DNA of 64,000 bases from Blepharisma japonicum (Eukaryota; Ciliophora; Heterotrichea; Heterotrichida; Blepharismidae): contig CATKHK010000099.1 in NCBI GenBank assembly GCA_949751835.1, positions 62,001 to 126,000 on the forward strand, in the 5' to 3' direction. Within the stretch, counting starts at the first letter, position 1. The number at the start of each line of letters is the position of its first letter. This document shows positions 51,374 to 61,772 of this stretch, in pieces. Both the position numbers and the translations under genes were made by a program. Below the pieces are notes generated by a model that saw nothing but the letters and a program-made list of their open reading frames with translations, was not told the origin of the DNA and did not search any database.

Positions 51374-53476
51374 CTATTTAATCTTCGGATGAAGAGGTGG
51401 AAGCTTACAGGCTATATTTGGAGTATTTTCTAATAATTTTACAGCTTTTAGAAGCTTGGAATCTAAAGCTTCTACGTTTTCAGTTATACTCTGCATAAAA
51501 TTTACAAAAATTTCTTTTTTTACATCAAAATTACTAAAATTCATTGTGTCTCCCAGCATAGGTGTCGCATCCCCGCTGAGTGTTCTTCGCCTTTTTATTT
51601 TTTTTGTTCCTGCTAATTGATTTAAAGTATTTTCTTTTCGTAATTCTACAACATCAAGTAAGTCTATAATATCTTTTCGGGCTTCAATATTTTTTTTATA
51701 TCTTTCATCTGCGATTTTTATTATTTCTTGGGCAACTTTTGGGTATTGTTTCAGCATCATGTCGAAAATAACTTTTTTCATGACTAATAATACGCAGTAT
51801 TTTACACTCATAACTGAAAACTCTCGAGGATAGTGTGACAGTAGCTCTATTTCTCCAAAATAAGAACCATCTACCATAGTTTTGAAAGTAAAATGCTTTG
51901 GGCCATATACATAGCACACTCTTCCTTCCACAATAAAATACATATTGTCTGCATAGTCGTTTTTTTTATATATAACTTCACGCTCTTGAAATTCAAGTCT
52001 TGTCAAGCGAGGGACAATATCAGCAATTAAAGCTTCATCTTTTTTTTTAAAAAAATGAACTTTCTCGATTGCATTATCAAACATTGCTTTTCCTATTTCA
52101 TGCCTAAGGTTTTTTGGAATTGTTGCAATCAAATTCGATCTTTCTTTGTCATCTAATGTAAGCTCACGTAAATATTCTTTAGCTTTCTTAGTGACTTGTT
52201 TTGTGAGATATTTTGGCAATTTTATATCATCAGCAAATAATTCAATGTGCCGCAATTTTGTTTTAACTAAAGCACCTTTTTCGTCTAAGCTTGATAAAGC
52301 ACTAGCTAAAGTTCCCATAGAAAAAGAAAATGAGCTGATCCCAAATAGCATTCAAAACATTGTGATTAATATTTCATTTTCTGTGCGTGGGCTTATATCT
52401 CCAAACCCTACGGTAGCAAGAGTGGTCACAGCTCAATAAATACTGGCTAAATAAATCCTAGAGTCTGGATAATCAATTAAACCATTTCTAACAATCCAGG
52501 TATTAGGGTTATAAGAGTCTAATTTTGCTGAAAAAATCCATATACAAGCTATAAAATGTGTCATTATAGCTACTATCATAAATAACCCCAAAATTCTTGC
52601 CCCTTGGTAATTATCAAGAAAATTATCCAATTTTTCAGAGCCAGTTAAACTCTTTACTATAGAAGCCAATTTTTTAGCTCTAACAATTTTGGTTAATTTT
52701 GTCATTCGTAAAAGTCTCATAAATCTATTAGCACCTGACGCTGAGCCTAAAGAAAGTAGATAAAACGGGAATATTGAAATTAAATCAATAATAAGCATTC
52801 CTTTTAAATAGTCTTTAAATATTGCAAGACGTGAGGTCTTTAGTTTCCCTCTTGAGTCATAAATAGCTGTATTTAAATTTACTAATACATCACACAGAAA
52901 AAATAAGTCGCATGACATATTTATTCAAAATCACCTGCTTCCTATAGTTTCATTTATGAATGCGACTTCTAATGGCACTACAGTGAATGTGTAAATCAAA
53001 AATAAAAGTAATAGGGTGTTTCATATTTGCTTGAATTTTGAGCTAGGATGGAAAACTTTGTTTTTTATTTTAATTTCAATTGATTTTTCTAATTCGTTTA
53101 TTGTAGACTTAGACTTAAGCAGGGTTGAAATGTTACTTTTGCATGAACTATATGAGATTAATGAACTTGGTTTTGCTCCATAAAGTCTGATATCATCTAC
53201 CATGGATTTTCAAAGTAAAACCCCTCTTATCTTTATTAAAGCTTTTCTAAACATTGCTTGTGTTCACTCATTTTTAACATGACGAGTTTTATAATATTCT
53301 TTTCTTCGGCTAGTAAGGCTTTCATCATGATCTTCATTTCGCGATGCATTTGCATTTGTAAGTATATCAAAACTGTCTACTGAGCCATATGAGTTGTTAT
53401 TTGTCCTTGGCTGTGTTTTTCATGCTCTTTTCTTAGCATAGTAATCTTGGTATTCATCTTCAAAATTAAAACTCAT
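51374..53476 (-). CDS. Cyclic-nucleotide-gated / HCN-type cation channel
   Basis: 700 residues, ATG at 53474-53476, TAG stop. Eight TGA codons must be read as Trp. S1-S3 lie around residues 160-225, and a basic S4 reads RFMRLLRMTKLTKIVRAKKL. The pore helix is IY-W-AVTTLATVGFGDISP: the TGA-coded Trp348 matches the Trp of the YW motif in this family, and the filter is GFGD (357-360). A C-linker (about 400-460) and a cyclic-nucleotide-binding domain (about 470-590, with EREVIYKKNDYADNMYFIVE and GSYFGEIELLS) follow. The FGEI and PRE residues contacting the nucleotide are present. Expected to be a cation or K+ channel modulated by cAMP or cGMP. Confidence 0.88.
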
Positions 53477-53690
53477 AAATGTTATGGTCTAATAAAAAAT
53501 AAAACAAGAAAAAACTCTAAATAATGATAAGAATTATTTTATTTTGCTATGGATTTATCAAATCTAAGTATATTCTATTATTTTTATAAAAAGAAATAAT
53601 AATAATTTTTTTATTAGGAATTAAGGTAAAAATATATCTTATCAGATCATCTTTGAATTTTTAATAAAATAAATTCAATTATTCTTAAAA

Positions 53691-55232
53691 TTAAAGTCTC
53701 ATTAATAATTCCATCATCAAACGTGGCTCAGCTTCAAGTTCTTGAAACGAAGTATTTCGCTTGACATCTTTGAAGTTCAAGCATATATAATCCATACATA
53801 TTTCTTTTAAAGAATTCGCTCTATGGTAATAAGCAACTCTCAAAATAGGAACAACATTCTCATTTGTAATATTTTTCCTTATATTGTCTTGGCATAATGC
53901 TTTAAGCCTGTCTATCATAAATCTCTCTGCAGCTACCATGACTGATATGCATATATCGACACTCATAGGCCGAATTGTATCTGTATGCAAATATTGCAAA
54001 ATTTCTTCAAAAACCTCGTATTGGATATCATCAATATGGACAAGAGGATCAGTCTGTTCTCTCATGCCTCCAAAGAAAAGGGCATTAAAGTGTTCACTTC
54101 TGGCAGCTAAAAGTGATCTATTTGCTTTAATTTCTTTGTCTTCGACAATAAAAGTAACATCACTGAAACAAGGATGGTTTATCATGTTTCTTATATCGCT
54201 AAAAAAACTTGATGGAGGAATGGCAACCATTTCAAATTGAAATTCATAAAAATCATTCAACACCAAATTTCCATTATATCCTCCAAACGCAAACATAGTA
54301 TGACTGTACACTTGGGCCACCAGACTTGATCTTCCAGTTGGAGGATCTTCCACAACTAAGCAACTTCAGCGTTTTTTATTAAAATCGAATTGATATAAAT
54401 CTTGCAGCCTTTCTATACCATTATACCCTCCAAATAAATACATACAATCTCCATACACAACAGATGAGTGAAAATACCTTGGTGAAGGTGACGGCCCTGT
54501 AAATTGTACAGGCTTTCAAGCTTTTTCTTCTAAATCAAATTCATAGAAATCATTCATCCTATGTACACCATCATAGCCTCCAAATAAATAAACACTTTTT
54601 CCATATGAAACCCATGAAGGGCAACTTCTTACGCTTGGAGAAGCCCCTTTTATATCAAGTTTTGTCCATTTCATTTTTAAGAAGTTGTATTCGTGCATGT
54701 CATTTAGCCAATTTGATCCATCATAGCCTCCAAAAACTAAAAAAGTATCTTTTCATGCTGCACTCACATAGCCAAATCTAGTTGATGGAGGACTTCCTTC
54801 TTTTGCTATAACTGGAGTCCAAGTAAAAGAATCTAAATAATCTTTACGTAGATCCAAACGGTGAAAATCATTAAGCCAAAAACATCCTGAGTAACCACCA
54901 AATATATACATTCCACCCTTATATAAGACTGCACCATTATTTTCTCTACCAGCTGGTGATGTTCCATAAGTATCTAATCGATGCCAACTCTTTTCACAGA
55001 AATTGTACTTCCAAAGGTCGTCTAAACGGCCGTTTCCTCCATATCCACCAAATATATATAAAGAGTCTTCATAAACTACGCTTGCAGCTCCACTTCGAGG
55101 CCCAGGCCGAGCACCATTTTCATATACAATCTGTTTCCACTTATAAGCTTGATTATTTTCTAATAAAGAATGTCCAGCAGCACCTGATGGATCGTTGTGG
55201 TAGGATCTGGAAGGATCTTCATACGCTTGCAT
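53691..55232 (-). CDS. Kelch-repeat BTB protein (LZTR1-like order)
   Basis: 513 residues; three TGA codons (residues 160, 239, 289) fall at the conserved Trp of kelch blades. Six kelch repeats, each with a GG(Y) pair (IFGGYGGNGRLDDLWKY; FGGYSGCFWLNDF; FGGYDGSNWLNDM; FGGYDGVHRMNDF; FGGYNGIERLQDL; FGGYNGNLVLNDF), form a beta-propeller (about 30-320). A C-terminal BTB domain (about 348-455, HPCFSDVTFIVEDKEIKANR) and a BACK-like stretch follow. Kelch-then-BTB is the order of LZTR1, an adaptor for CUL3 ubiquitin ligases. TAA stop. It lies upstream of the CNG channel on the same strand. Confidence 0.88.
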
Positions 55233-55537
55233 TTTGATAATTTATTATTTAATTTTGGAATATTAAAGTTGCATTATTTGAATAAATTAATTTTTAATTA
55301 TTGGATAATTTAGTTTTTAGTATAAGACTTACAAAATTTTAATTTACATAGATTAATACAATTTTAATAATTTTTCCTTCAATATATTTAAAAAATAAAA
55401 TTTTGCGTTGAGCCTTATGGTTTTTATTTTAAAAGTAAAGAAATTTTCTTATGTGGTCAACATTTCTTAGCATAGATTAAATTTGATTAATAATTTTTTT
55501 TATTTAACTATACCTTGAAGTATAAACACCTGCCTGT
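55233..55537. other. Intergenic, AT-rich
   Basis: About 305 bp between two minus-strand genes; no feature. Confidence 0.4.
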
Positions 55538-55957
55538 TTAAGGCTGATATACATTAATTACATCAATAACTGCTCCTTGCTTTATTTTATAGCTGTTTAA
55601 TAGACATTTGTCCTCTAAAACTCTTCCATTTAAAAACATATGAATATCATCCATTCCTAGAATTGCTTTAGCTTTGGTTCTTAAGGTACTTACTTTTTCT
55701 CCAGCAAGAATTTGAACTTCTTCTTTCCTGCCATCGACTGATTCAAAAAACATGATCATCAGCTCATTTGGGCCAATTTCAGTAACTTTATCATCATATT
55801 TACTAAAATAGCAAGAAGTATTGCCATCTTCATGTAAAATCTCTATATTACTGATGTCAAGCTTCAACATCTCTTCCATAGTCAATCTTTTGGGTTTGTC
55901 TGATCTTGATGCGGGCTTTTCAGACTTTTTTGTTAGCACTTTTAGGCAATTCCCCAT
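55538..55957 (-). CDS. Membrane-anchored ubiquitin-like protein
   Basis: 139 residues, TAA stop. MGNCLK at the N-terminus fits myristoylation at Gly2 and palmitoylation at Cys4. The C-terminal half (about 65-137) has a ubiquitin-like fold: KEEVQILAGEKVSTLRTKAK, then FLNGRVLEDKCLLNSYKIKQ. There is no C-terminal GlyGly, so it is not a conjugated modifier. It shares anchor plus UBL with the UBTD-like protein at 32470-33150 but lacks the UBTD N-domain. Confidence 0.75.
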   Translation of the reverse strand: MGNCLKVLTKKSEKPASRSDKPKRLTMEEMLKLDISNIEILHEDGNTSCYFSKYDDKVTEIGPNELMIMFFESVDGRKEEVQILAGEKVSTLRTKAKAILGMDDIHMFLNGRVLEDKCLLNSYKIKQGAVIDVINVYQP

Positions 55958-56331
55958 ATTTATTTACTGATAACTATTGTTTCTCCTCTTTATGATGAGC
56001 TTAATGGATTATTCTAGAATAGGGATTCACTGTAATTTCAAAATTTAAATTGAAAACAAACGCTGACAGTATAAATTAGTCAAGCTAAAATTATAAGAAA
56101 AAGCAAAGTTTGTCTTATAGAGAATAATCGCTATTTCATCAATAATTAATAATTAAGTCTTTAGAAAATAAAAAAAAATTGCATGATCTCAAACAAGCAA
56201 GAGCTGCAAGCTATGCATTTGTTTTCAAATTCAATTTTGAAATCATATAGCATGCTCAGAGTTAATAACTTTAAAGAAACTTAAAATTACATTTTTTATG
56301 ACTAAATAAATTTAGTTATATATACCTACAC
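55958..56331. other. Intergenic, AT-rich
   Basis: About 375 bp between two minus-strand genes; no feature. Confidence 0.4.
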
Positions 56332-56922
56332 TTACATAAGAATCTTTTCTCTCAAAACGTGCTTAGCTTTTTCATTGCTGATCAGATTTCTGTTTAAGTT
56401 TTCGTTTTTATATTGCCATTTTTGGTATAACCACTCAATTTGATCACTCATTGGTGATGGCAAAAATGAGAGTTTTTCACTTCTATTTTCTTTATCAGTG
56501 CTTTCATTGAAGAATTCATTGAAAATATTGTGATTTTCAGTTTTACTGAAAATTTCTTTAGCAAAGTCTATGACTTGGACGTTTTCAATTTCTTCATCTA
56601 AAGATATGCAAGTACTTGCCTTAAAACTATCATGCTGACTATCATATAAATTAGGTTTTTTTTCATTTTTAATGCTCGGCTGAATAATGCTAGCTGAGCT
56701 TGTTCTCCTATGAGTAAAATCCAACTTATTTTTAATTGATACTGCTTTCTCGCGATTTGTCGGCGATAAAGTCCTTATTAATTGAAATACACCTACATCT
56801 TTTATTTTGCTTTTATCGCTATTCAATTTTTTTCCCGATTTTCCTTTTTTGCCTTTTGGACAATTATTTTTTAAATTTAAAATTTTTCCATTGTGTTTCT
56901 CAGTTTTCTTGATCTCCATCAT
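56332..56922 (-). CDS. Unassigned 196-aa basic protein
   Basis: 196 residues, ATG to TAA, hydrophilic, with a Lys/Gly-rich N-terminus (CPKGKKGKSGKK) that could be a nuclear or RNA-binding signal, a Ser-rich middle and a C-terminal amphipathic part (SDQIEWLYQKWQYKNENLNR). No known domain recognised. It is divergent from the bL12m gene with a 78-bp gap. Normal codon composition suggests it is real. Confidence 0.6.
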   Translation of the reverse strand: MMEIKKTEKHNGKILNLKNNCPKGKKGKSGKKLNSDKSKIKDVGVFQLIRTLSPTNREKAVSIKNKLDFTHRRTSSASIIQPSIKNEKKPNLYDSQHDSFKASTCISLDEEIENVQVIDFAKEIFSKTENHNIFNEFFNESTDKENRSEKLSFLPSPMSDQIEWLYQKWQYKNENLNRNLISNEKAKHVLREKILM

Positions 56923-57000
56923 TATATAATTATTTAACTACACATTTAACGATTTTAGCTTTCCATTTTATTTATTTCCTTAGAACTATGGAATTAATAA

Positions 57001-57672
57001 ATGCTTAAAGTCATTACTCGAGCATTTTTCTTTTCAATGCCAAAAGTTGCCCCAGGTCCAGAATACCAAGCGAAAATGGACGAACTTTCACAAAAATACA
57101 ACAAAATATTTACAATTGAAGAACAAGAACGATTGAGGAAGCAAAAATCTGCATTATCCCCAGAACAGATTGAAAAGATTGACATAGTCCTTAGCCAGAT
57201 GTTGACTATGTCTGTTTCTGAGATGAAAGTATTGAGATATAACATCAGCAAAGCCAAAGGATCAGAATACTCCTGGCCTATTTTTGAAAGAACTAATAAA
57301 CCACAATTGGGATATAATTTAGCTCAAGGACCATTAGGGGAATTAGGCTTTGCAGAAAAACCAGCTGAATTTATAGAACAAATTGTATTTTCTGCACCTA
57401 CAGAAAAGGTAGAAACAACCCAAAAAGTTGAAGAGAAAAAGGTAGAAAAAGATATTTTTAATTTGGTATTAAAAGGCTTTGACCCTGCAACCAAAGTTAA
57501 GCTTATTAAGCAAGTTAAAGATATGCTCGGATTAGGCTTAAAAGAATCCAAAGAATTCGTGGAAAATGTAGCTAATGGCCCTGTGCTACTGTTCAAGAAT
57601 GTGTCTAAAGAATCTCATAAAGAAATCGCTGAAAAATTAATAGCAAACGGAGGGATTATTGAGTTTCAGTAA
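57001..57672 (+). CDS. MRPL12: Mitochondrial ribosomal protein bL12m
   Basis: 223 residues, ATG to TAA. The N-terminus MLKVITRAFFFSMPK looks like a mitochondrial targeting peptide. The C-terminal domain (about 148-223) is L7/L12: FNLVLKGFDPATKVKLIKQV, GLGLKESKEFVENV and IAEKLIANGGIIEF. The N-terminal dimerisation region (about 40-80) is helical. bL12 forms the stalk that recruits translation GTPases in the mitoribosome. The middle linker is longer than in bacteria. Confidence 0.9.
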   Translation: MLKVITRAFFFSMPKVAPGPEYQAKMDELSQKYNKIFTIEEQERLRKQKSALSPEQIEKIDIVLSQMLTMSVSEMKVLRYNISKAKGSEYSWPIFERTNKPQLGYNLAQGPLGELGFAEKPAEFIEQIVFSAPTEKVETTQKVEEKKVEKDIFNLVLKGFDPATKVKLIKQVKDMLGLGLKESKEFVENVANGPVLLFKNVSKESHKEIAEKLIANGGIIEFQ

Positions 57673-57782
57673 ATATAACTTCAGCTGATTATTAAGATTT
57701 TAGTATTTAAATATTAATTATTAATTTCAAAAACGATGAAAAATCATTTTCACAATTAATACCACCCTATACACTTTTCTGT

Positions 57783-59579
57783 TTAAAAATTTTCATTTTC
57801 AATAGAAGCTCTATGATGAATTGCTGATAGTTCTGGAGATCCAATTTCACTTCTTGAGTCATCTCGCTTTAAGCTCTTAAAACTATAAGATTTGTGTGGT
57901 ATCAATACATCAGAACTGTTCATATTATAGGCATATTTTATAGTGAGGGTATCCTTGTATTGATCAATATCAATAAAAGCGCTTTTACCAAGTTTCGATT
58001 TTTCTTGTTTGGCTAGCTTTGTTTGAATCATTCCAATCAACTTTGTGTGGTTTTTTAGGTTCATGGCTCCCATTCTGGTGCGTTGCTTATGAAATTTTTT
58101 GAGCCTTTCTTTTTCTTCTGATAAATCTATGGCACTTCTGGCATTTGGATCTTTTGTGCAATGGCGGGGAGTGTGGCCAGTCCCTTTACAGCTGGAGCAT
58201 CGCTGGTGCTTGGATTTGTCTTCTTTGTCTTCTTCTTGGTCTAGTTCGTCAGTTCTTGGATCGTGTTTGTGCTTAATACACCCTGGGGCATCTATTCTGG
58301 TTTTCCCACAGCATCAGTATATAGAGCCGTTTCAGTCATTGGGGTGTATTGAGCAAGACCAATTAAAATTTTCTTTTTCATAATAAGATTTACCACAGTT
58401 TTTGCACATTTTTTCTTCGTCAGCATTATTTTGACGATTTCTGGGCCTGACTTCTCGAGCATATTGTCTTAATTTTTCGTATGTTTCAGAAAAATCTTTG
58501 GTTTCTTTTTCTAAACTTTGGAATTTATCTCTGAAAAAATCTCTTTCCACGACTGCTTTTTGTAAATCTTTTTGTTTTCTGCTAATAATATCTTTCATTT
58601 GATTCCTAATTTTTCTCATTTCCATCTGATTTGTTAATTTATGCTTCAAAATATTTTCATTTTTAAATTGAAAATCAGACGCATTTTGCAGAGCTAAAAA
58701 AGTTTTCTCTGCTGTTATTCCTTCAAAATTATTGATTTCTTGAGCAGAATTCATAATAAACTGTCTTTCTAAATCTAATTTTTGACTCGCACTATTTTCT
58801 CCACACAAGCTTACAACAGAATCAAAAATCCCTTTTAATCTTTCTCCCATAATATCATTTTGCATTTTAAGAAGTGCGCTTCAATGGACAAGCTCTTTGG
58901 TTTTAATTTTTAAGTGGTCGTTTTCTTCTCGTTCACGTGAGCAAAGTCGTCTGAGTGTCGATTTTTCGCTTGATGTCTCTTCACACAATTTAAACAAGCT
59001 TCGATTTTTTTGTTCAACAGAAAAAGTAATTAAATCATCGGTTTCTAATGAAAATCCTGAAAGTTTCAGCTGAAATTTAATATTTTCCAGAAAAGTTTTT
59101 GCATCTTCCACTTTCAGCCTAGTCTCAGTTATTTGATTTTTTATTTTTTCAATTTCATCAATAGTGTTCTCTCAATTTCCTTTCAGCTTCTCTAATTCGC
59201 CGGTAGTTGTAGCTAATTTCTCTTTTATTTCGTCACTAAGCTTATATTTTTCTTGCAATTTTGCTCGATTTTGAATTCCTATAGATATTGATCTTTTTTT
59301 ATCATTTAACAATTTTGTGTTTGTTTCAAACATAGGAATAAAATATTCTTTCACTACTCTTGCTGCTACACGAGGATTTATTTCGATTTTATTATTTGAT
59401 TTTCGCCGATAAAGTTTTTGTGAAAAAGAAGGCTCATATGAGCATATACTTGATTCAGATTTTTTGAGCTCTTTATAAGATTTTTTCCTTATTTTAAAAG
59501 AGGCTCCAGCTGTGGTAGATCTTGTAATATTCAATAAAGAAGGCTCGCTATATGTAAGATTTAGGAAAGAATTATTCAT
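57783..59579 (-). CDS. Coiled-coil protein with CHORD-like zinc module and CCHC knuckle
   Basis: 598 residues from four same-frame stretches joined by TGA-coded Trp. Residues about 90-380 form long coiled coils (EENDHLKIKTKELVH, RKIRNQMKDIISRKQ). A Cys/His cluster at about 389-445 reads MCKNCGKSYYEKEN, then WSCSIHPND, then YWCCGK, then APGCIKHKH. The order CxxC, N, C...HP, WCC, GC...H matches a CHORD zinc module, and two of its Trp are coded by TGA. A CCHC knuckle CSSCKGTGHTPRHC follows (about 461-475). CHORD proteins bind HSP90 co-chaperones; knuckles bind nucleic acid. This combination with a coiled coil is unfamiliar to me. TAA stop. Confidence 0.78.
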
Positions 59580-59826
59580 TTTTATTGGAACTAATATAAA
59601 TTAAAATAGAATGCTGCATAAATGCAATAGTAAAATAAGTAGTAAGGAATTGGGCTGAGTTTATGCTTTTTTAATAAAAATTATTTTTAAAAAATACTAC
59701 TAAAATGAATAATCTAAACTAAAAGTAATAAATTAATGAGATATATTAAGCAAAAAAATTAAATTAACTCTGAAGTTAGTGTTTATATTATTAAAAGTGG
59801 ATTTATTCAAGAAAGCAGTTTAGAAA

Positions 59827-60780
59827 ATGGTTCGAAACCCAAGAATTCATGGATTCAACTGACCGTTGCATCCCGCACAGATTTTTAGCTGATTGATTAC
59901 TCTTTTCAACATTATTGTGGTTTCTTTAGTATATTTTCCGAGTATGAAAATATACTCTAAAGTAAAAAATATTTAGATAACCTTTGCAATATTATTTTAC
60001 ATCTCACAATTTTTCTCTATGAATTTCGCATTCTGAGCAATAGTTTGTGACCCTACTGATCCTATGGTATATGAGCATCGTGAAAAACTTATGAAAGGGA
60101 TTAAAGATGAGCCGAAAGAAAATCACGCATATTGCACAATCTGCAGCTGCACTGTAGATATGAAAAGTAAGCATTGTGGTCAATGCAACCGATGCGTAGA
60201 TAATTTTGATCATCATTGTATATGATTAAATAATTGCATTGGCAAGAGAAATTACATTTACTTTATCAAGCTTATATTAGCTTTTGAAATCAACATGATT
60301 GTGATGTTTAGCTATGGGCTTAGCATTATAATAAAATATTATAGAAATTATGATGATTACAGAGATGATATAAATTCTGTTTCATATGCTAGTGAAAACG
60401 GCTTTATTATTCTGACTTATGTAGTAACTATAGAAGGATTTTTAATAGCTGCAGTCGATAGTGCTCTTATTGGTCTACATATTTGACTTAAATTCAACCA
60501 TATGACAACCTTTGAGTACATCCTTAAGAAAAGAAATCAGATAAAAAAGATCAAAATAGCCAAAAATAAAGTTTCAGATCTTAAAGAGAATACCTCGGCT
60601 TTGTGGGATGATACCATGATTTCATATATTGAAAGGAAAAAATGAGATCCCAAGCTGACTCTTAAAGAAGATGCAAAGATTTCAGATGAAATTATTACGA
60701 ACGATGCAGTTCAATTAAATATAAATACTGAGCGTGCGTTGACAGCGAAGAATACTGAAAGACTATTAAGTATATCATAA
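59827..60780 (+). CDS. DHHC palmitoyltransferase
   Basis: 312 residues, with six TGA codons as Trp and a 15-nt intron at 59962-59976; with a standard code no useful frame is seen. The N-terminus MVRNPRIHGFNWPLHPAQI is the usual DHHC cytosolic entry before TM1. TM1 (about 22-40) and TM2 (about 45-65, split by the intron) precede the Cys-rich domain (about 100-150): CTICSCTVDMKSKHC, CNRCVDNF and the active site DHHCIWLNNCIGKRNY. TM3 and TM4 follow. Such enzymes S-acylate cysteines, which fits the several MGxC proteins in this window, although pairing is speculation. TAA stop. Confidence 0.9.
59962..59976 (+). other. 15-nt intron (DHHC gene)
   Basis: Sequence gtaaaaaatatttag, phase 0, ending at an in-frame TAG; it joins FPSMKIYSK to ITFAILFYIS, completing the second membrane helix. 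Confidence 0.88.
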
Positions 60781-61211
60781 TTTTTCATAGCTTGCATTTT
60801 TTATTAATATTAAATATATAAATAAATGCAGTCAGAGAGCCAGTAACATATATATTATAAATAATTATTTATAATCACTACAGTTATAGATACTCGAGGA
60901 AAGATTGCCGATAATATAATTAGTAATCTATGAAAGCTATAAATAAAAGCTATATGAATTTTATGATAGTGGTTAAAGCTGTGAAATAATAATTAAAAAT
61001 GATTATGTAGTAATAGAAATGTGAATAGATTTTCTAAATAAATTGAAAATGCATAAGTTTTATAGATATGAAGGCTGCGGAATTAATTATTAGTCAAATA
61101 ATAATTCAAGAGACCCAAAGCCCCTCAAATTGCGAAATTTAAAAGTGGAGAACAAAATAGCTATACAATCAACACCTTTTTTACTATAAGCAATTCAAAA
61201 TATATTAAAAA
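60781..61211. other. Intergenic, convergent gene ends
   Basis: About 430 bp between the DHHC gene (plus) and the MGNCC gene (minus). No supported feature. Confidence 0.4.
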
Positions 61212-61490
61212 TTAGCTGATTTCTTCAGAGTTTTCGGCCAGCGAAGTCCTGGTTTTCTCATTTCTCTCAATATTAGCCTTTGTTAAATCCTCGTCTGAGT
61301 TTTCATCAATAATTATACTTAATCTGTTTGGAGCTTACTGATTGTTAATTGATGTTTCTTCATAGTGAGCTAATTTAAGGCTTCCTTTAAAAGTTGACCT
61401 CAGCAATGATTCGTCACAGACTAAATGGAATGAACGGTCTTTTTCCATTGCTTGGGGCAAACTTTGGTTTTTTGAGCAACAATTTCCCAT
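61212..61490 (-). CDS. Small acylation-type protein (MGNCC start)
   Basis: 87 residues after removing a 15-nt intron at 61324-61338; without it a TAA ends the frame after 50 codons. Begins MGNCCSKNQ: Gly2 for myristate and Cys4/Cys5 for palmitate. The rest is acidic and hydrophilic (ENSDEDLTKANIERNE). The ATG is at 61488-61490 and the stop is TAA. Too short to have been picked up as an uninterrupted frame. It is the smallest of the anchored proteins in this window. Function unknown. Confidence 0.75.
61324..61338 (-). other. 15-nt intron (MGNCC gene)
   Basis: On the minus strand gtaagctccaaacag, ending in CAG rather than TAG. Removal deletes the TAA and joins SINNQ to LSIIIDEN. Confidence 0.8.
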
Positions 61491-61772
61491 TTATGAAGTT
61501 GAATGGTAGCAGAAATGATGTCATTTAATGAATTTCTTAGAAAAATGCTAATATTTTGAGGAAAGCTGGGGATAATAGTGAATTCTAGCAATCATTATTT
61601 CATATGCCAAATTTTATTCATATATTACTAAAATTAGCAATTTTCTCTTCTAATCACTTCTTTTCTGACACTTATGCTTAAATCCGCTATATAAAATGCT
61701 ATTAGCTATCAATTTAAACTCCAAAATATATTAAAACTAACAATATTTAAACTTATTTTATTACCAAATTCT

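Noticed and set aside
60019-60780. DHHC gene starting at the ATG at 60019
   Set aside because: An upstream exon joined by a 15-nt intron supplies the conserved N-terminal motif and the first two membrane helices, so the start is at 59827.
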